NCBI RefSeq assembly: GCF_001644195.2
Contig: NZ_LWBL02000007.1
Span: 1-52,650 of the forward strand
DNA: 52,650 nucleotides
DNA from: Bacillus marinisedimentorum
GTDB lineage: Bacteria; Bacillota; Bacilli; Bacillales; Bacillaceae_O
Reading direction: 5' to 3'
Position numbers and translations under genes: made by a program. The notes below the pieces were generated by a model, which did no database searches, was not told where the DNA came from, and saw nothing but the letters and a program-made list of their open reading frames with translations. Positions 17,661-24,723 of the stretch are shown one piece after another (position 1 is the stretch's first letter; every line of letters begins with the position of its first letter).

Positions 17661-18344
17661 ATTTTGAACGCCGCACTGATTACAGCCGAGCAATTCTTTT
17701 AGATATTCCATATCATGTATCGTAATCGACTTATGCTCCGCTGTTATGAGCCCCTCGCTTTTCCATATATTCAAAAACCTGTTCACCGTTTCCCGGGTGC
17801 TGCCAATATGCATCGCCAGCTCATAGTTTGTCGGCACATTTTCAATCACGTAGCCATCGTCAATCTGGTCCCCGTACATGTTGACAAGCCTGATCAAAAT
17901 GGAAGCAAGCGCTCCGCCAGATTGATACATCAAATAATCTTTGAGCTTGGAGCTGCTGGCCTCCAGGCTTTCTGCCGCCCAGCGGATAAATTCCAGCGCA
18001 ATAGCTCCGTTATTGACCAGCAACCCTTCCATATGGGCCTTATCCATAAAATAAATCTCGCAGTCTTCTTCCGTCCGTGCGGAACAGGAATACGTATTAC
18101 CGCTGAATATGCCGATTTCTCCGAATGCATCTTCCTCCTGCCTGATGAAAATCGTGATCTCCCGGCCGTCATCAATCTGCTTATGGACGCGAATCTTTCC
18201 TTTCTTAATAAAAAAGATCTTCTTGGCAACTTCGTTTTCAGTAAAAATGAATGTACCCCGGACTGCAAAAAAAGGCGTGCATTGGTTAAGAATAAATTCC
18301 CTGTCAGTAGGCTTCAATCTTTTCAGCAAAGGCATCCTGGCCAT
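17649..18344 (-). CDS. fnr: Fnr-type oxygen-sensing regulator, copy 1
   Basis: This 231-residue Crp/Fnr protein should activate anaerobic genes when its [4Fe-4S] cluster is intact. The cluster ligands follow the Bacillus pattern: C-x2-C-x4-C at the C-terminus (CNQCGVQNC) plus the Asp of KLKDY, which aligns with Asp141 of B. subtilis Fnr. The recognition helix is STRETVNRFL. I start it at ATG 18344, since GGGGGAG is 8 bases upstream; GTG 18362 would place that site inside the gene. It lies just upstream of nirB, whose promoter carries a perfect Fnr box. Its own promoter overlaps a perfect cre site. Confidence 0.93.
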   Translation of the reverse strand: MARMPLLKRLKPTDREFILNQCTPFFAVRGTFIFTENEVAKKIFFIKKGKIRVHKQIDDGREITIFIRQEEDAFGEIGIFSGNTYSCSARTEEDCEIYFMDKAHMEGLLVNNGAIALEFIRWAAESLEASSSKLKDYLMYQSGGALASILIRLVNMYGDQIDDGYVIENVPTNYELAMHIGSTRETVNRFLNIWKSEGLITAEHKSITIHDMEYLKELLGCNQCGVQNCVI

Positions 18345-18391
18345 TCGGTTTCTCTCCCCCACTTAATTTCTAAGCAGATGACACTCCTGGA

Positions 18392-18439
18392 TGTAAACGT
18401 TTTCTTAATTATCATAATCTTTTATGCTGAAAAGCTCAA
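18392..18439 (-). promoter_or_regulatory. Promoter of fnr copy 1 with overlapping cre site
   Basis: On the minus strand TTGAGC (18439-18434) and TATGAT (18416-18411) are 17 bases apart. TGTAAACGTTTTCT at 18392-18405 matches the CcpA cre consensus TGWAARCGYTWNCW at all 14 positions and covers the expected start of transcription, so glucose repression is likely. Confidence 0.7.
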
Positions 18440-18569
18440 CAATTAACAAATGGGCTTTTATATCGGACTGTGATTTTGGGGTACATAGGGAAGGGACCAC
18501 GAGGCATTCGCTGAAAATGCAATTGAACTTTCTTCGTGAGTTGAGAATTCAAGGAGGTCTTGCGGGACC

Positions 18570-18692
18570 ATGGACCAGACAACGCTCCGCAGCGAGGAGG
18601 CTAATAAGGAAGCCGGCGGAAAGGAGATTGAGTCCCTTGTCAACAGAAGATTCATCTGGCTAAAAACAGGTCAAACCGCTAATAAGCTTTAA
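18570..18692 (+). CDS. Possible small ORF, 40 residues, between the fnr copies
   Basis: A hydrophilic frame (MDQTTLRSEEANKEAGGKEI...) runs opposite to both fnr genes. AAGGAGG lies 12 bases before the ATG, a little far. I recognise no family. Part of the sequence (GAGGAGGCT...CGGAAAG) also resembles the GC-rich dispersed repeat, so it may be non-coding. Confidence 0.25.
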   Translation: MDQTTLRSEEANKEAGGKEIESLVNRRFIWLKTGQTANKL

Positions 18693-18745
18693 TGTGATTT
18701 TTTTACGACGTACTCTAATAAAATAATTTTTATGGCAGCCTGATA

Positions 18746-18780
18746 ATAAAAAAGCATCACCCAGTTTCCTAGATGACGCA
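18746..18780 (-). terminator. Terminator of fnr copy 2
   Basis: On the minus strand GCGTCAT from the last codons pairs with GTGATGC and is followed by TTTTTTATT. The stretch around the stop codon is identical to fnr copy 1 for 16 bases (CAGTTTCCTAGATGACGC region). Confidence 0.75.
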
Positions 18781-19464
18781 GTTTTGGACACCGCACTTAT
18801 CGCATTTCAGCATGTCGCGGAAATAGTCCATGTCTTTAATGGTGATGATCTTGCGGTCCACCTCGAGGATGCCTTCCTGGCGCCACCCGTTAATGAAGCG
18901 GTTGACCGTTTCGCGGCTGCTGCCGATATGGGAGGCAATGTCATAGTTTGTGATCGGTTCATCAATGACGATGCTGCCGTCTTCAATTTCTTTGCCATAC
19001 ATATTTGTGAGGCGGATCAGGACGGACGCCACGGCTCCGCGGGTCTGATGCATCATATAATCCTTAAGCTTGGAACCGCTGGTTTCCAGACTCTCAGCAG
19101 CCCAGCGCAGAAATTCAAGAGTAATGGCTCCGTTATTTGCCAGGATACTCTCAATTTTATCTTCATCGATGCAATAAAGCTCCCCATTCGTTTCCGCATG
19201 GGCCGAACATGAATAAGTAGGACCGCTGAAAGGACCGATTTCTCCAAATCCGTCATCAGCTCCTCTCAGAAACACGGTGACCTCTTTACCGTCATCAATT
19301 TGTTTATGGACGCGGAACGTTCCTTCTTTTATAAAAAAGATTTTCTCTGCTTTATCGCCTTCCATAAAAACAAATGATCCTTTTTTGATCGGAACAAGTG
19401 TTGAGTTTGCAATAATCAATTCACGGTCAGCAGGAGTGAGTCTTTGAAGTAAAGGTGTCTTCAT
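18769..19464 (-). CDS. fnr: Fnr-type oxygen-sensing regulator, copy 2
   Basis: This 231-residue paralogue of the downstream fnr copy keeps every key feature: C-terminal CDKCGVQNC cluster motif, the Asp of KLKDY, and recognition helix SSRETVNRFI. The two copies look alike across the whole length, and their 3' flanks also match, so they arose by tandem duplication. ATG 19464 is chosen, because GGAGGGG lies 9 bases upstream; TTG 19482 would overlap it. The promoter has TATAAT with a weak -35 and a cre-like site between. The copies may differ in oxygen sensitivity or targets; this cannot be read from the sequence. Confidence 0.92.
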   Translation of the reverse strand: MKTPLLQRLTPADRELIIANSTLVPIKKGSFVFMEGDKAEKIFFIKEGTFRVHKQIDDGKEVTVFLRGADDGFGEIGPFSGPTYSCSAHAETNGELYCIDEDKIESILANNGAITLEFLRWAAESLETSGSKLKDYMMHQTRGAVASVLIRLTNMYGKEIEDGSIVIDEPITNYDIASHIGSSRETVNRFINGWRQEGILEVDRKIITIKDMDYFRDMLKCDKCGVQNCVI

Positions 19465-19530
19465 AATACTGATCCCCTCCAAAAAATGAAATCATCTATA
19501 AAAAAGTAAGTATCGAATCCTTTTTTTACT

Positions 19531-19554
19531 ATTTTCTATTATAAAACGTTTTCC
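19531..19554 (-). promoter_or_regulatory. Promoter of fnr copy 2 with cre-like site
   Basis: TATAAT lies at 19543-19538 on the minus strand, and the -35 region is poor. The palindromic AAAACGTTTT core at 19541-19554 matches 11 of 14 cre positions and touches the -10 box. Confidence 0.5.
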
Positions 19555-19607
19555 ACTGCCGCTAAGGTAAAAAGTGTGACCATTTTAGTAACATTGTTCA
19601 AATGTGT

Positions 19608-19639
19608 AAAAACCCCCTCTGCCGGGTGTGCAGAGGGGG
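19608..19639 (-). terminator. Terminator of the cotJ operon
   Basis: A perfect 10-bp stem (CCCCCTCTGC / GCAGAGGGGG) is followed by TTTTTACAC on the minus strand. Confidence 0.85.
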
Positions 19640-19652
19640 AGATAGAGTTTGC

Positions 19653-19703
19653 GGTGCCTGTCACCCGTCGTTTTTTGTCGACAATCGACAAGTGACAGGC
19701 ACC
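19653..19703. repeat. Inverted-repeat element (GGTGCCTGTCAC type)
   Basis: GGTGCCTGTCAC at 19653-19664 pairs perfectly with GTGACAGGCACC at 19692-19703. Inside is a second palindrome, TTGTCGA-CAA-TCGACAA. Similar elements are common between genes in Bacillaceae, and it is non-coding here. It lies between cotJC and its terminator. Confidence 0.7.
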
Positions 19704-19724
19704 TTGCCCTGGCACCTTGCCCCG

Positions 19725-20294
19725 TTAAAATACTTTCTTCCTGTCACGCTCTTCTTTCAGGATTTCCACTGCTTCGCGGAAGCGCTGGGAGTGGATGATT
19801 TCCCGTTCACGCAAGAATTTCAGACTGTCGTTGATGTCAGGATCATCGGATAGGTTGATGAGCCATTGATATGTTGCCCTCGCTTTTTCTTCAGCAGCGA
19901 TATCCTCATAGAGATCGGCAATCGGGTCGCCTTTTGACTGGATATATGTCGCTTCAAACGGTTGGCCGCCAGTATTATGGTAGAAAAGGGAAATTCCGTG
20001 ATTCGTATAGTGGCCTTCGAGACCGGCTTCTTTGATTTGCTCCGGTGTCGCATCCTTAGTTAACTTCTGCACCATTGCAGCAATCATTTCAAGGTGTGCA
20101 AACTCTTCTGTTCCGATATCTGTCAAAAGGCCTACCACTTTATCCGGAATCGAATAGCGCTGATTTAAGTATCTAAGTGCGGCCGCAAGTTCGCCGTCAG
20201 CACCGCCGTACTGCTCAATTAAGTATTTTGCAAGCTTCGGGTTGCACTGGCTTACTTTAACCGGGTATTGCAGCTTTTTTTCATATGTCCACAT
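19725..20294 (-). CDS. cotJC: Spore coat protein CotJC, manganese-catalase family
   Basis: This 189-residue protein has the same length as B. subtilis CotJC and belongs to the di-manganese catalases, which break down hydrogen peroxide. Metal-ligand patterns are visible: EEFAHLE near 67, AAEEKARATY near 133 and EREIIHSQRF near 162. It is the last gene of cotJABC, and the product joins the inner coat. In B. subtilis the operon is read in the mother cell under sigma-E; I found no clear sigma-E promoter here. A 154-bp gap with a GC-rich hairpin separates it from cotJB. Confidence 0.93.
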   Translation of the reverse strand: MWTYEKKLQYPVKVSQCNPKLAKYLIEQYGGADGELAAALRYLNQRYSIPDKVVGLLTDIGTEEFAHLEMIAAMVQKLTKDATPEQIKEAGLEGHYTNHGISLFYHNTGGQPFEATYIQSKGDPIADLYEDIAAEEKARATYQWLINLSDDPDINDSLKFLREREIIHSQRFREAVEILKEERDRKKVF

Positions 20295-20404
20295 GAAGAA
20301 GCCTCCTTAATGGGTTGTTGATTTACAGCTTCAAAACGATACAGGCCGGTTTAGCCGTACACCATGCTAGTCCTGTATACTGGAAAAAGTTGTCCTATCG
20401 GATT

Positions 20405-20447
20405 GCCTGCTGCCGGCCTTGAAGGCCGCCAGTAGGCAGCACGGCCT
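20405..20447 (-). other. GC-rich hairpin between cotJB and cotJC
   Basis: The minus strand has GCTGCC with GGCAGC as an outer stem and GGCGGCC / GGCCGGC-like bases inside, centred near 20424. No T run follows. It may slow polymerase or protect the downstream mRNA, so that cotJC is made at a different level from cotJAB. Confidence 0.5.
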
Positions 20448-20448
20448 T

Positions 20449-20715
20449 TTAGACCTGCCACGGCCAAGGACCTGTACTCCACTGCCAGATCGTTTCCTTA
20501 CTGTTCTTTTGTGAAATTGAAAGCGGGCCGTATTCTTCTTCCACGGCAACTTTAGCATCCTTCCGCTTATCAGCCAGTTCGTTATATTGTTTAATCGCTT
20601 CTGCATCATCTGGATGTGTGTCTAAATAAAGGGTAAGTTCCATCATCGCGAAGTCAATCGCCTGCAGCTTTTTCAGATTGTCTTTAAAGTCCTTCGAAAG
20701 CTCCTTATGCATCAC
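20449..20715 (-). CDS. cotJB: Spore coat protein CotJB
   Basis: This 88-residue protein matches the length (87) and features of CotJB, including an acidic helical body and the ending WQWSTGPWPWQV, close to the usual PWQW..PWPWE tail. It is needed with CotJA and CotJC for a coat sub-complex. It overlaps the end of cotJA by 4 bases, a sign of coupled translation. Confidence 0.9.
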   Translation of the reverse strand: MMHKELSKDFKDNLKKLQAIDFAMMELTLYLDTHPDDAEAIKQYNELADKRKDAKVAVEEEYGPLSISQKNSKETIWQWSTGPWPWQV

Positions 20716-20942
20716 TTTTTCTCCTTTCCATCAGCTTTTTCAAAAGGGCTGGTGTATTCACTGTAAAGGGCTGGCCATAACGTTCCTTTTTGGAGCGCTT
20801 CCTCAATTGAAAACTGTTCCAATCCAGAGGCCTGAACTCCCATATACAGATGCGGCGGAGTTTCATATGTCTTTTCCTTCCTTGGCGGGCACGGATCCTC
20901 CGGGTTTACATACGGTTTCCATGTTTTGCGGTCAGTTGACAT
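20712..20942 (-). CDS. cotJA: Spore coat associated protein CotJA
   Basis: This 76-residue protein is the first gene of the cotJABC operon (B. subtilis CotJA has 82). It is Pro- and Tyr-rich (VNPEDPCPPRK, YSEYTSPFEK) with no signal peptide. A strong AAAGGAGGG site precedes the ATG. In B. subtilis, CotJA brings CotJC into the coat. Confidence 0.9.
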   Translation of the reverse strand: MSTDRKTWKPYVNPEDPCPPRKEKTYETPPHLYMGVQASGLEQFSIEEALQKGTLWPALYSEYTSPFEKADGKEKK

Positions 20943-21040
20943 TGCTTTTTCCCTCCTTTAGACATACTCACAGTCTCGCTTCCCTTCCTTATGCCGTCGT
21001 AAACAGTAAACGACTTGAAATATTGTGAAAATTCAATGAA

Positions 21041-21070
21041 GAAGACCATGCCCGATTGAGCATGGTCTTT
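21041..21070 (-). terminator. Terminator downstream of the GltB-like gene
   Basis: AAAGACCATGC pairs perfectly with GCATGGTCTT. The T run after it is weak (CTTCATT). It separates the 21084 gene from cotJA. Confidence 0.7.
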
Positions 21071-21083
21071 CCACTTCGTATAT

Positions 21084-22412
21084 TTAAACATTCGGTTCTC
21101 CGACATATCCGACACCTAGCACTCTCGCTAACTCCGGATCAACCGATACAAGGTCTTCCCTCGTTATCTCAGAAAGCCTGGTTCTACCAAGGGCATATAC
21201 CGGTTTTTTCATATCCTCCAGACATGATTTCAGGAATTTCGATAAATTCAAGGCACTCTGGTCGATATCAAGTTCATCTGCCATCTTACCGCCGCTAATG
21301 ACCAACTGCGGAGGATTGTAAAACGGCAGCGGTTTTTCTACCTGTGTTTTTGCCATGGCCATGAGTGCGATCGAGCCGATATATACGGCATCAGCACCGA
21401 GGGCAAGCGCTTTCGAGAAAACGGCCGGCCCTTTCATGCCGCCTGCCGCAATAATTTGATACTTATCCCGCAATCCCTGTTTCTCAAGATAATGGACGGC
21501 CCTGCTTATCCCGTAAATCGTCGGTATTCCGATCGTATCCTGCAGCATCGACGAGGCGTGGCCAGTTCCTCCTTCAGCTCCGTCGATTACGATGAAATCC
21601 GCTTCTGTCCTGGTTATGACCTCCAGTTCCTTTTCGATGTTATGTGTGGCAGCGATTTTCACACCCACAGGCACATCGTAGTTCTCCTTGTGCCTGTTGA
21701 TGAATTCCACCGCGTCATCAGCGCTGTTCACACCTTCCAGACGGGAGTGATACTGCATATCCTCTCCTTCTTCAAGGCGCCATGTTTCCCTGAGGTTTTC
21801 ATCGATTGATGCCGATTTCATCTTTTCCGGCACATTTCCGCCGTGGGCTCCCTGGCCAAAGCGCAATTCAATCGCATCCAATTGGGAAAGATCCTCTTCC
21901 GTCATCAACCTGTTCCGGCTTACCTGGCCGATGAGGTAATCTGCCGCCTGTCTTTCCTCATCAGGAAGCGCAGACTCACCCGTATTTGATGCTGTACCGG
22001 CAAGGGATGCACCTTTCGCCAGTGCCACCTTTGCCTGCGGGCTCAAGGAACCTCCATAGCTCATTGCCGTGATCATAATCGGAGTCTTCAGCTTCAGCGG
22101 CCGCTTCGCCCTCGGGCCAATTGTAACCGTTGTATCAATTTCAACGTCTTCAGTTGTCGGCATCTGATGCAGCTGCACAGAATTCATATAAAGATAGTCC
22201 CAATGTGAATGATTGATCGGGCTTCCAAGCGGACGGTGAATCGATTTCCCGCTGTTTGCCCTTATTGTCGCTTCCAGCATAGGGGCAATTCCAAGCTTCT
22301 GTGAAGTTGTCCATAATTCAAGCAGGCTCTCATGATAATTGTCGGTCGTCATCTTTTCAATGACTTCATCACTCGTATGCTCAAGCATCTTCTTCAACAT
22401 CGCATCCAGCAT
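21084..22412 (-). CDS. GltB-like FMN-binding protein (glutamate synthase central domain family)
   Basis: This 442-residue protein matches the FMN-binding TIM-barrel domain of glutamate synthase (ITAMSYGGSLSPQAKVALAKGA near 114, DGAEGGTGHA near 277, ADAVYIGSIALMAM near 345). The three cysteines that hold the [3Fe-4S] cluster in true GltB are absent; the only cysteine visible is in KSCLED. The glutaminase domain is also absent. It is therefore a stand-alone flavoprotein of the YerD-like kind, with unknown substrate. ATG 22412 has AAAGGGTG 7 bases upstream. It is a single gene. Confidence 0.8.
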   Translation of the reverse strand: MLDAMLKKMLEHTSDEVIEKMTTDNYHESLLELWTTSQKLGIAPMLEATIRANSGKSIHRPLGSPINHSHWDYLYMNSVQLHQMPTTEDVEIDTTVTIGPRAKRPLKLKTPIMITAMSYGGSLSPQAKVALAKGASLAGTASNTGESALPDEERQAADYLIGQVSRNRLMTEEDLSQLDAIELRFGQGAHGGNVPEKMKSASIDENLRETWRLEEGEDMQYHSRLEGVNSADDAVEFINRHKENYDVPVGVKIAATHNIEKELEVITRTEADFIVIDGAEGGTGHASSMLQDTIGIPTIYGISRAVHYLEKQGLRDKYQIIAAGGMKGPAVFSKALALGADAVYIGSIALMAMAKTQVEKPLPFYNPPQLVISGGKMADELDIDQSALNLSKFLKSCLEDMKKPVYALGRTRLSEITREDLVSVDPELARVLGVGYVGEPNV

Positions 22413-22633
22413 CCATGTTCACCCTTTCCGAATTTTTCTGCCTATCATATTTCTATAGACTGAACAGAGGACCGCTAAACTTCCGTAATTATTTATCCCT
22501 GAAATCATCTTCGCCATTACCTTAATTAGAATATCAACGCAAAAGCATGCTGTTGGTTATTACATGGTTTTAATCGGATTAGTCTTCCGTTGGAAAGGGT
22601 ATTACAGCCGCTTTTAACAGATATACCCAAAAT

Positions 22634-22658
22634 GTTTTATTAAAATAGTACAGGGAAT
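22634..22658 (+). promoter_or_regulatory. Possible sigma-B-type promoter
   Basis: GTTTTA and GGGAAT are 13 bases apart, close to the sigma-B consensus GTTTAA-N12-14-GGGTAT. It lies 36 bases before a small lipoprotein gene. Stress control is inference. Confidence 0.4.
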
Positions 22659-22693
22659 ATGAAACAAAAGACTCATTAAAGGGAGAGGACAGC

Positions 22694-22864
22694 ATGAGTT
22701 TGAAAAAATACCTGGTTATTATACCCCTTAGTTTTGGTCTTGCTTTAACAGGCTGCTCCGATGATATAGATGTACCCGATGGTGAACCGCTTAACGATGC
22801 GGAAAAAGATGAAGATAGGCCGAATGAAAAACTTCATGATGAAAATGACAAAAAAAATGATTAA
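22694..22864 (+). CDS. Small acidic lipoprotein, 56 residues
   Basis: MSLKKYLVIIPLSFGLALTGC is a clear lipoprotein signal with lipobox LTGC at residues 18-21. The mature part is 36 residues, very acidic and without cysteines after the lipidated one. GGGAGAGGA precedes the ATG. I recognise no family. A possible sigma-B promoter lies just upstream. Confidence 0.7.
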   Translation: MSLKKYLVIIPLSFGLALTGCSDDIDVPDGEPLNDAEKDEDRPNEKLHDENDKKND

Positions 22865-23008
22865 CCGTCAGTTACCAATAAAATGGCTCAGTAGAATATT
22901 CTTAATATAATTGGTTCAATCCAACAAAAATTATTGTTTACTAAAGCATTTTTGGAAAAAGGACAAGTAGAGAACCAGAACAAAGGGGAGGCATGTAAAT
23001 AAGAAAAA

Positions 23009-23220
23009 ATGAATGAAGATGAATCTGCGGATTAACAAGCAATCGGTTAAGGTGCTGATCAAGGGGAAGGAAGGAAGGATCCTATGGAAACGACCCGGTT
23101 GAAGTAAAAGACATAGATATCTTCGATGAAGATGAAGTCAATCTTCATGTCGAACCGGGTTCAAAAGTAAATGACGATAACAACGAAGAAGGAAAATGGA
23201 AGAGTCGCCGCAGCAATTAA
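23009..23220 (+). pseudogene. Remnant of a small acidic protein gene
   Basis: A coding-like frame (SYGNDPVEVKDIDIFDEDE...NDDNNEEGKWKSRRSN, stop at 23218-23220) has no start codon and is closed upstream by TGA at 23056. A different frame holds MNEDESAD before a stop at 23033. The two look like parts of one small acidic gene broken by frameshifts. A strong plus-strand terminator follows directly, which supports a former transcript end. Confidence 0.4.
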
Positions 23221-23224
23221 AACA

Positions 23225-23257
23225 AGCGGCACGGCACAGGAGCCGGCCGCTTTTTAT
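23225..23257. terminator. Terminator between the acidic remnant and czrA
   Basis: AGCGGC.CGGC pairs with GCCG.GCCGCT and is followed by TTTTTATT on the plus strand. It lies just past the czrA stop codon and may also stop that transcript. Confidence 0.75.
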
Positions 23258-23266
23258 TGCAGCACT

Positions 23267-23578
23267 TCAGTGATGAAGCGTATGTTCAATCGTTTCGATG
23301 AGGGTATTCATGACATGGCTGTCGTCACAGGAATAATAAAGGGTTGTGCCCGCCCGTCTGTATTTCACGAGCCGCAGACTTTTTAAAAGCCTGAGCTGAT
23401 GGGAAACGGTCGATTGTTTCAGGTCAAGCCTTTCTGAAATCTCATTCACAGAAACCTCCTGCTGTGCCAGCAGGTACAAAATTTTCAGCCTGGTTGGATC
23501 TCCAAGCGCTTTGAATATTTGTGAGACCTCACTTACGATTTCTTCCGACAGTTCAGTCGGAAGGTCCACATTTTCCAT
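23267..23578 (-). CDS. czrA: ArsR/SmtB-family metal sensor, CzrA-like
   Basis: This 103-residue winged-helix repressor has the ArsR core (FKALGDPTRLKILYLLAQQEVSVNEI...QSTVSHQLRLLK). The C-terminal helix carries DDSHVMNTLIETIEHTLHH, the D-x-H ... H-x2-H pattern of the alpha-5 zinc site in CzrA. It should leave DNA when zinc or cobalt binds. ATG 23578 is used for its GGAGG site; the frame runs 14 codons further and overlaps czcD. It follows czcD on the same strand, and a 12-2-12 operator lies before czcD. Confidence 0.9.
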   Translation of the reverse strand: MENVDLPTELSEEIVSEVSQIFKALGDPTRLKILYLLAQQEVSVNEISERLDLKQSTVSHQLRLLKSLRLVKYRRAGTTLYYSCDDSHVMNTLIETIEHTLHH

Positions 23579-23616
23579 ACTTGCAACCTCCTTTCTTCTC
23601 TCTTTGTTTTCGTCTG

Positions 23617-24528
23617 TCAATTGCAGCAGTCTTCTTCATGCATGCTGCCGATATCTTTTCCTTCCACCTGGATAGTTGTGTGGTTGATATGGTAATCAGC
23701 GGCAAGCAGTTCTTCAGCCTCTTTGAGAATTCTATCTCGATCTGCATCTCGTTCAACGATCAAATGGCCTGTAAATGGGTGGAAATCTGATGTGATAGAC
23801 CAGATATGCAAATCATGGACTTCACTCACCCCGGTAATATTAAGAAGTTTTTGCCTCACTTCTTTATAATCGACATGCGGTGGGTTGCCTTCCATCAGCA
23901 CATGAAATGAATCCCTGGTAACACGCCAGCCGCTGACTAGAATTAGACCCGCAACGAGGACACTTGCAATCGGATCGGCAATATTCCAGTTGAAAAACAG
24001 AATAAGCAAGCCGGCTGCCACCGCACCTACAGATCCGAGAAGATCGCCGAGCACATGCAAAAACGCACTGCGCATATTCAAGTTTTCACTGGTATCCCCC
24101 TTCATCAGCACCCATGCGACAAGGAGGTTGACCGCAAGCCCAATCGCACCAATGATCAGCATGCCTGAACTCACTTCCGGAGGTTCCGTAAACCTATGAA
24201 AGGCTTCCCAGAAAATATAAATGGAAATAATCAGTAATGTCATGCCGTTCAGAAATGCAGCCAGTATTTCGAATCGTTTATAGCCGTAGGTTTTGGCAGC
24301 ACTCGCTCCTCTTTCCCCAATTTTGAAAGCAACCAGGCTCAACCCTAGTGCAGCGGCATCACTCAGCATGTGCCCTGCATCTGATAGGAGGGCAAGGCTG
24401 TTGGTCAAAATTCCGCCAATCACTTCCACAATCATAAATCCTGTTATGATCACAAAACTGAATAGCAGCGCTTTTTTATTAGCATTATGGGAATGATCGT
24501 GAGCGTGATTGTGTGAATGTCCCATCAT
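23617..24528 (-). CDS. czcD: Cation diffusion facilitator CzcD-like
   Basis: This 303-residue membrane antiporter should export Zn2+, Cd2+ or Co2+ in exchange for H+ or K+. It starts with a His-rich loop (HSHNHAHDHSHN), has six membrane segments with metal-site patterns LLSDAGHMLSDA near 50 and NWNIADPIASV near 175, and ends with a cytosolic domain containing DLHIWSITSDFHPFTGHL. The end HEEDCCN may also bind metal. It leads a two-gene unit with the CzrA-like sensor. Confidence 0.93.
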   Translation of the reverse strand: MMGHSHNHAHDHSHNANKKALLFSFVIITGFMIVEVIGGILTNSLALLSDAGHMLSDAAALGLSLVAFKIGERGASAAKTYGYKRFEILAAFLNGMTLLIISIYIFWEAFHRFTEPPEVSSGMLIIGAIGLAVNLLVAWVLMKGDTSENLNMRSAFLHVLGDLLGSVGAVAAGLLILFFNWNIADPIASVLVAGLILVSGWRVTRDSFHVLMEGNPPHVDYKEVRQKLLNITGVSEVHDLHIWSITSDFHPFTGHLIVERDADRDRILKEAEELLAADYHINHTTIQVEGKDIGSMHEEDCCN

Positions 24529-24544
24529 ACCTCTCCTTTATTTC

Positions 24545-24570
24545 AATATATGATTATATATTCATATATT
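24545..24570. promoter_or_regulatory. 12-2-12 operator for the CzrA-like sensor
   Basis: Two 12-bp arms, AATATATGATTA and TATTCATATATT, flank a 2-bp centre and match as an inverted repeat at 11 of 12 positions. This is the ArsR/SmtB layout. It lies about 20 bases upstream of the czcD start. Confidence 0.75.
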
Positions 24571-24723
24571 AGGACCAAAGTTCCTGTCCTGTCAAACTTT
24601 TTCCCGGTTGAATCAAATTGATAACCTTGTGTTAGTATCATCCGCGGCCAAACTGAAAAAGACCCGTTGGATGCAAGCCCTTATAAAAAACACAGACATA
24701 TTTATTTTATGCCGGACATCACA

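Noticed and set aside
18540-18660. Degenerate copy of the GC-rich dispersed repeat between the fnr genes
   Set aside because: Similarity is limited to short pieces (GAGGAGGCT, CGGAAAG) and a 40-codon frame competes as explanation.
19575-19600. Fnr autoregulation site upstream of fnr copy 2
   Set aside because: GTGTGACCATTTTAGTAACA has the wrong spacing (nine bases between half-sites).
20367-20609. 80-codon frame overlapping cotJB
   Set aside because: It is an alternative frame of cotJB, which itself is complete and ends with the family tail.
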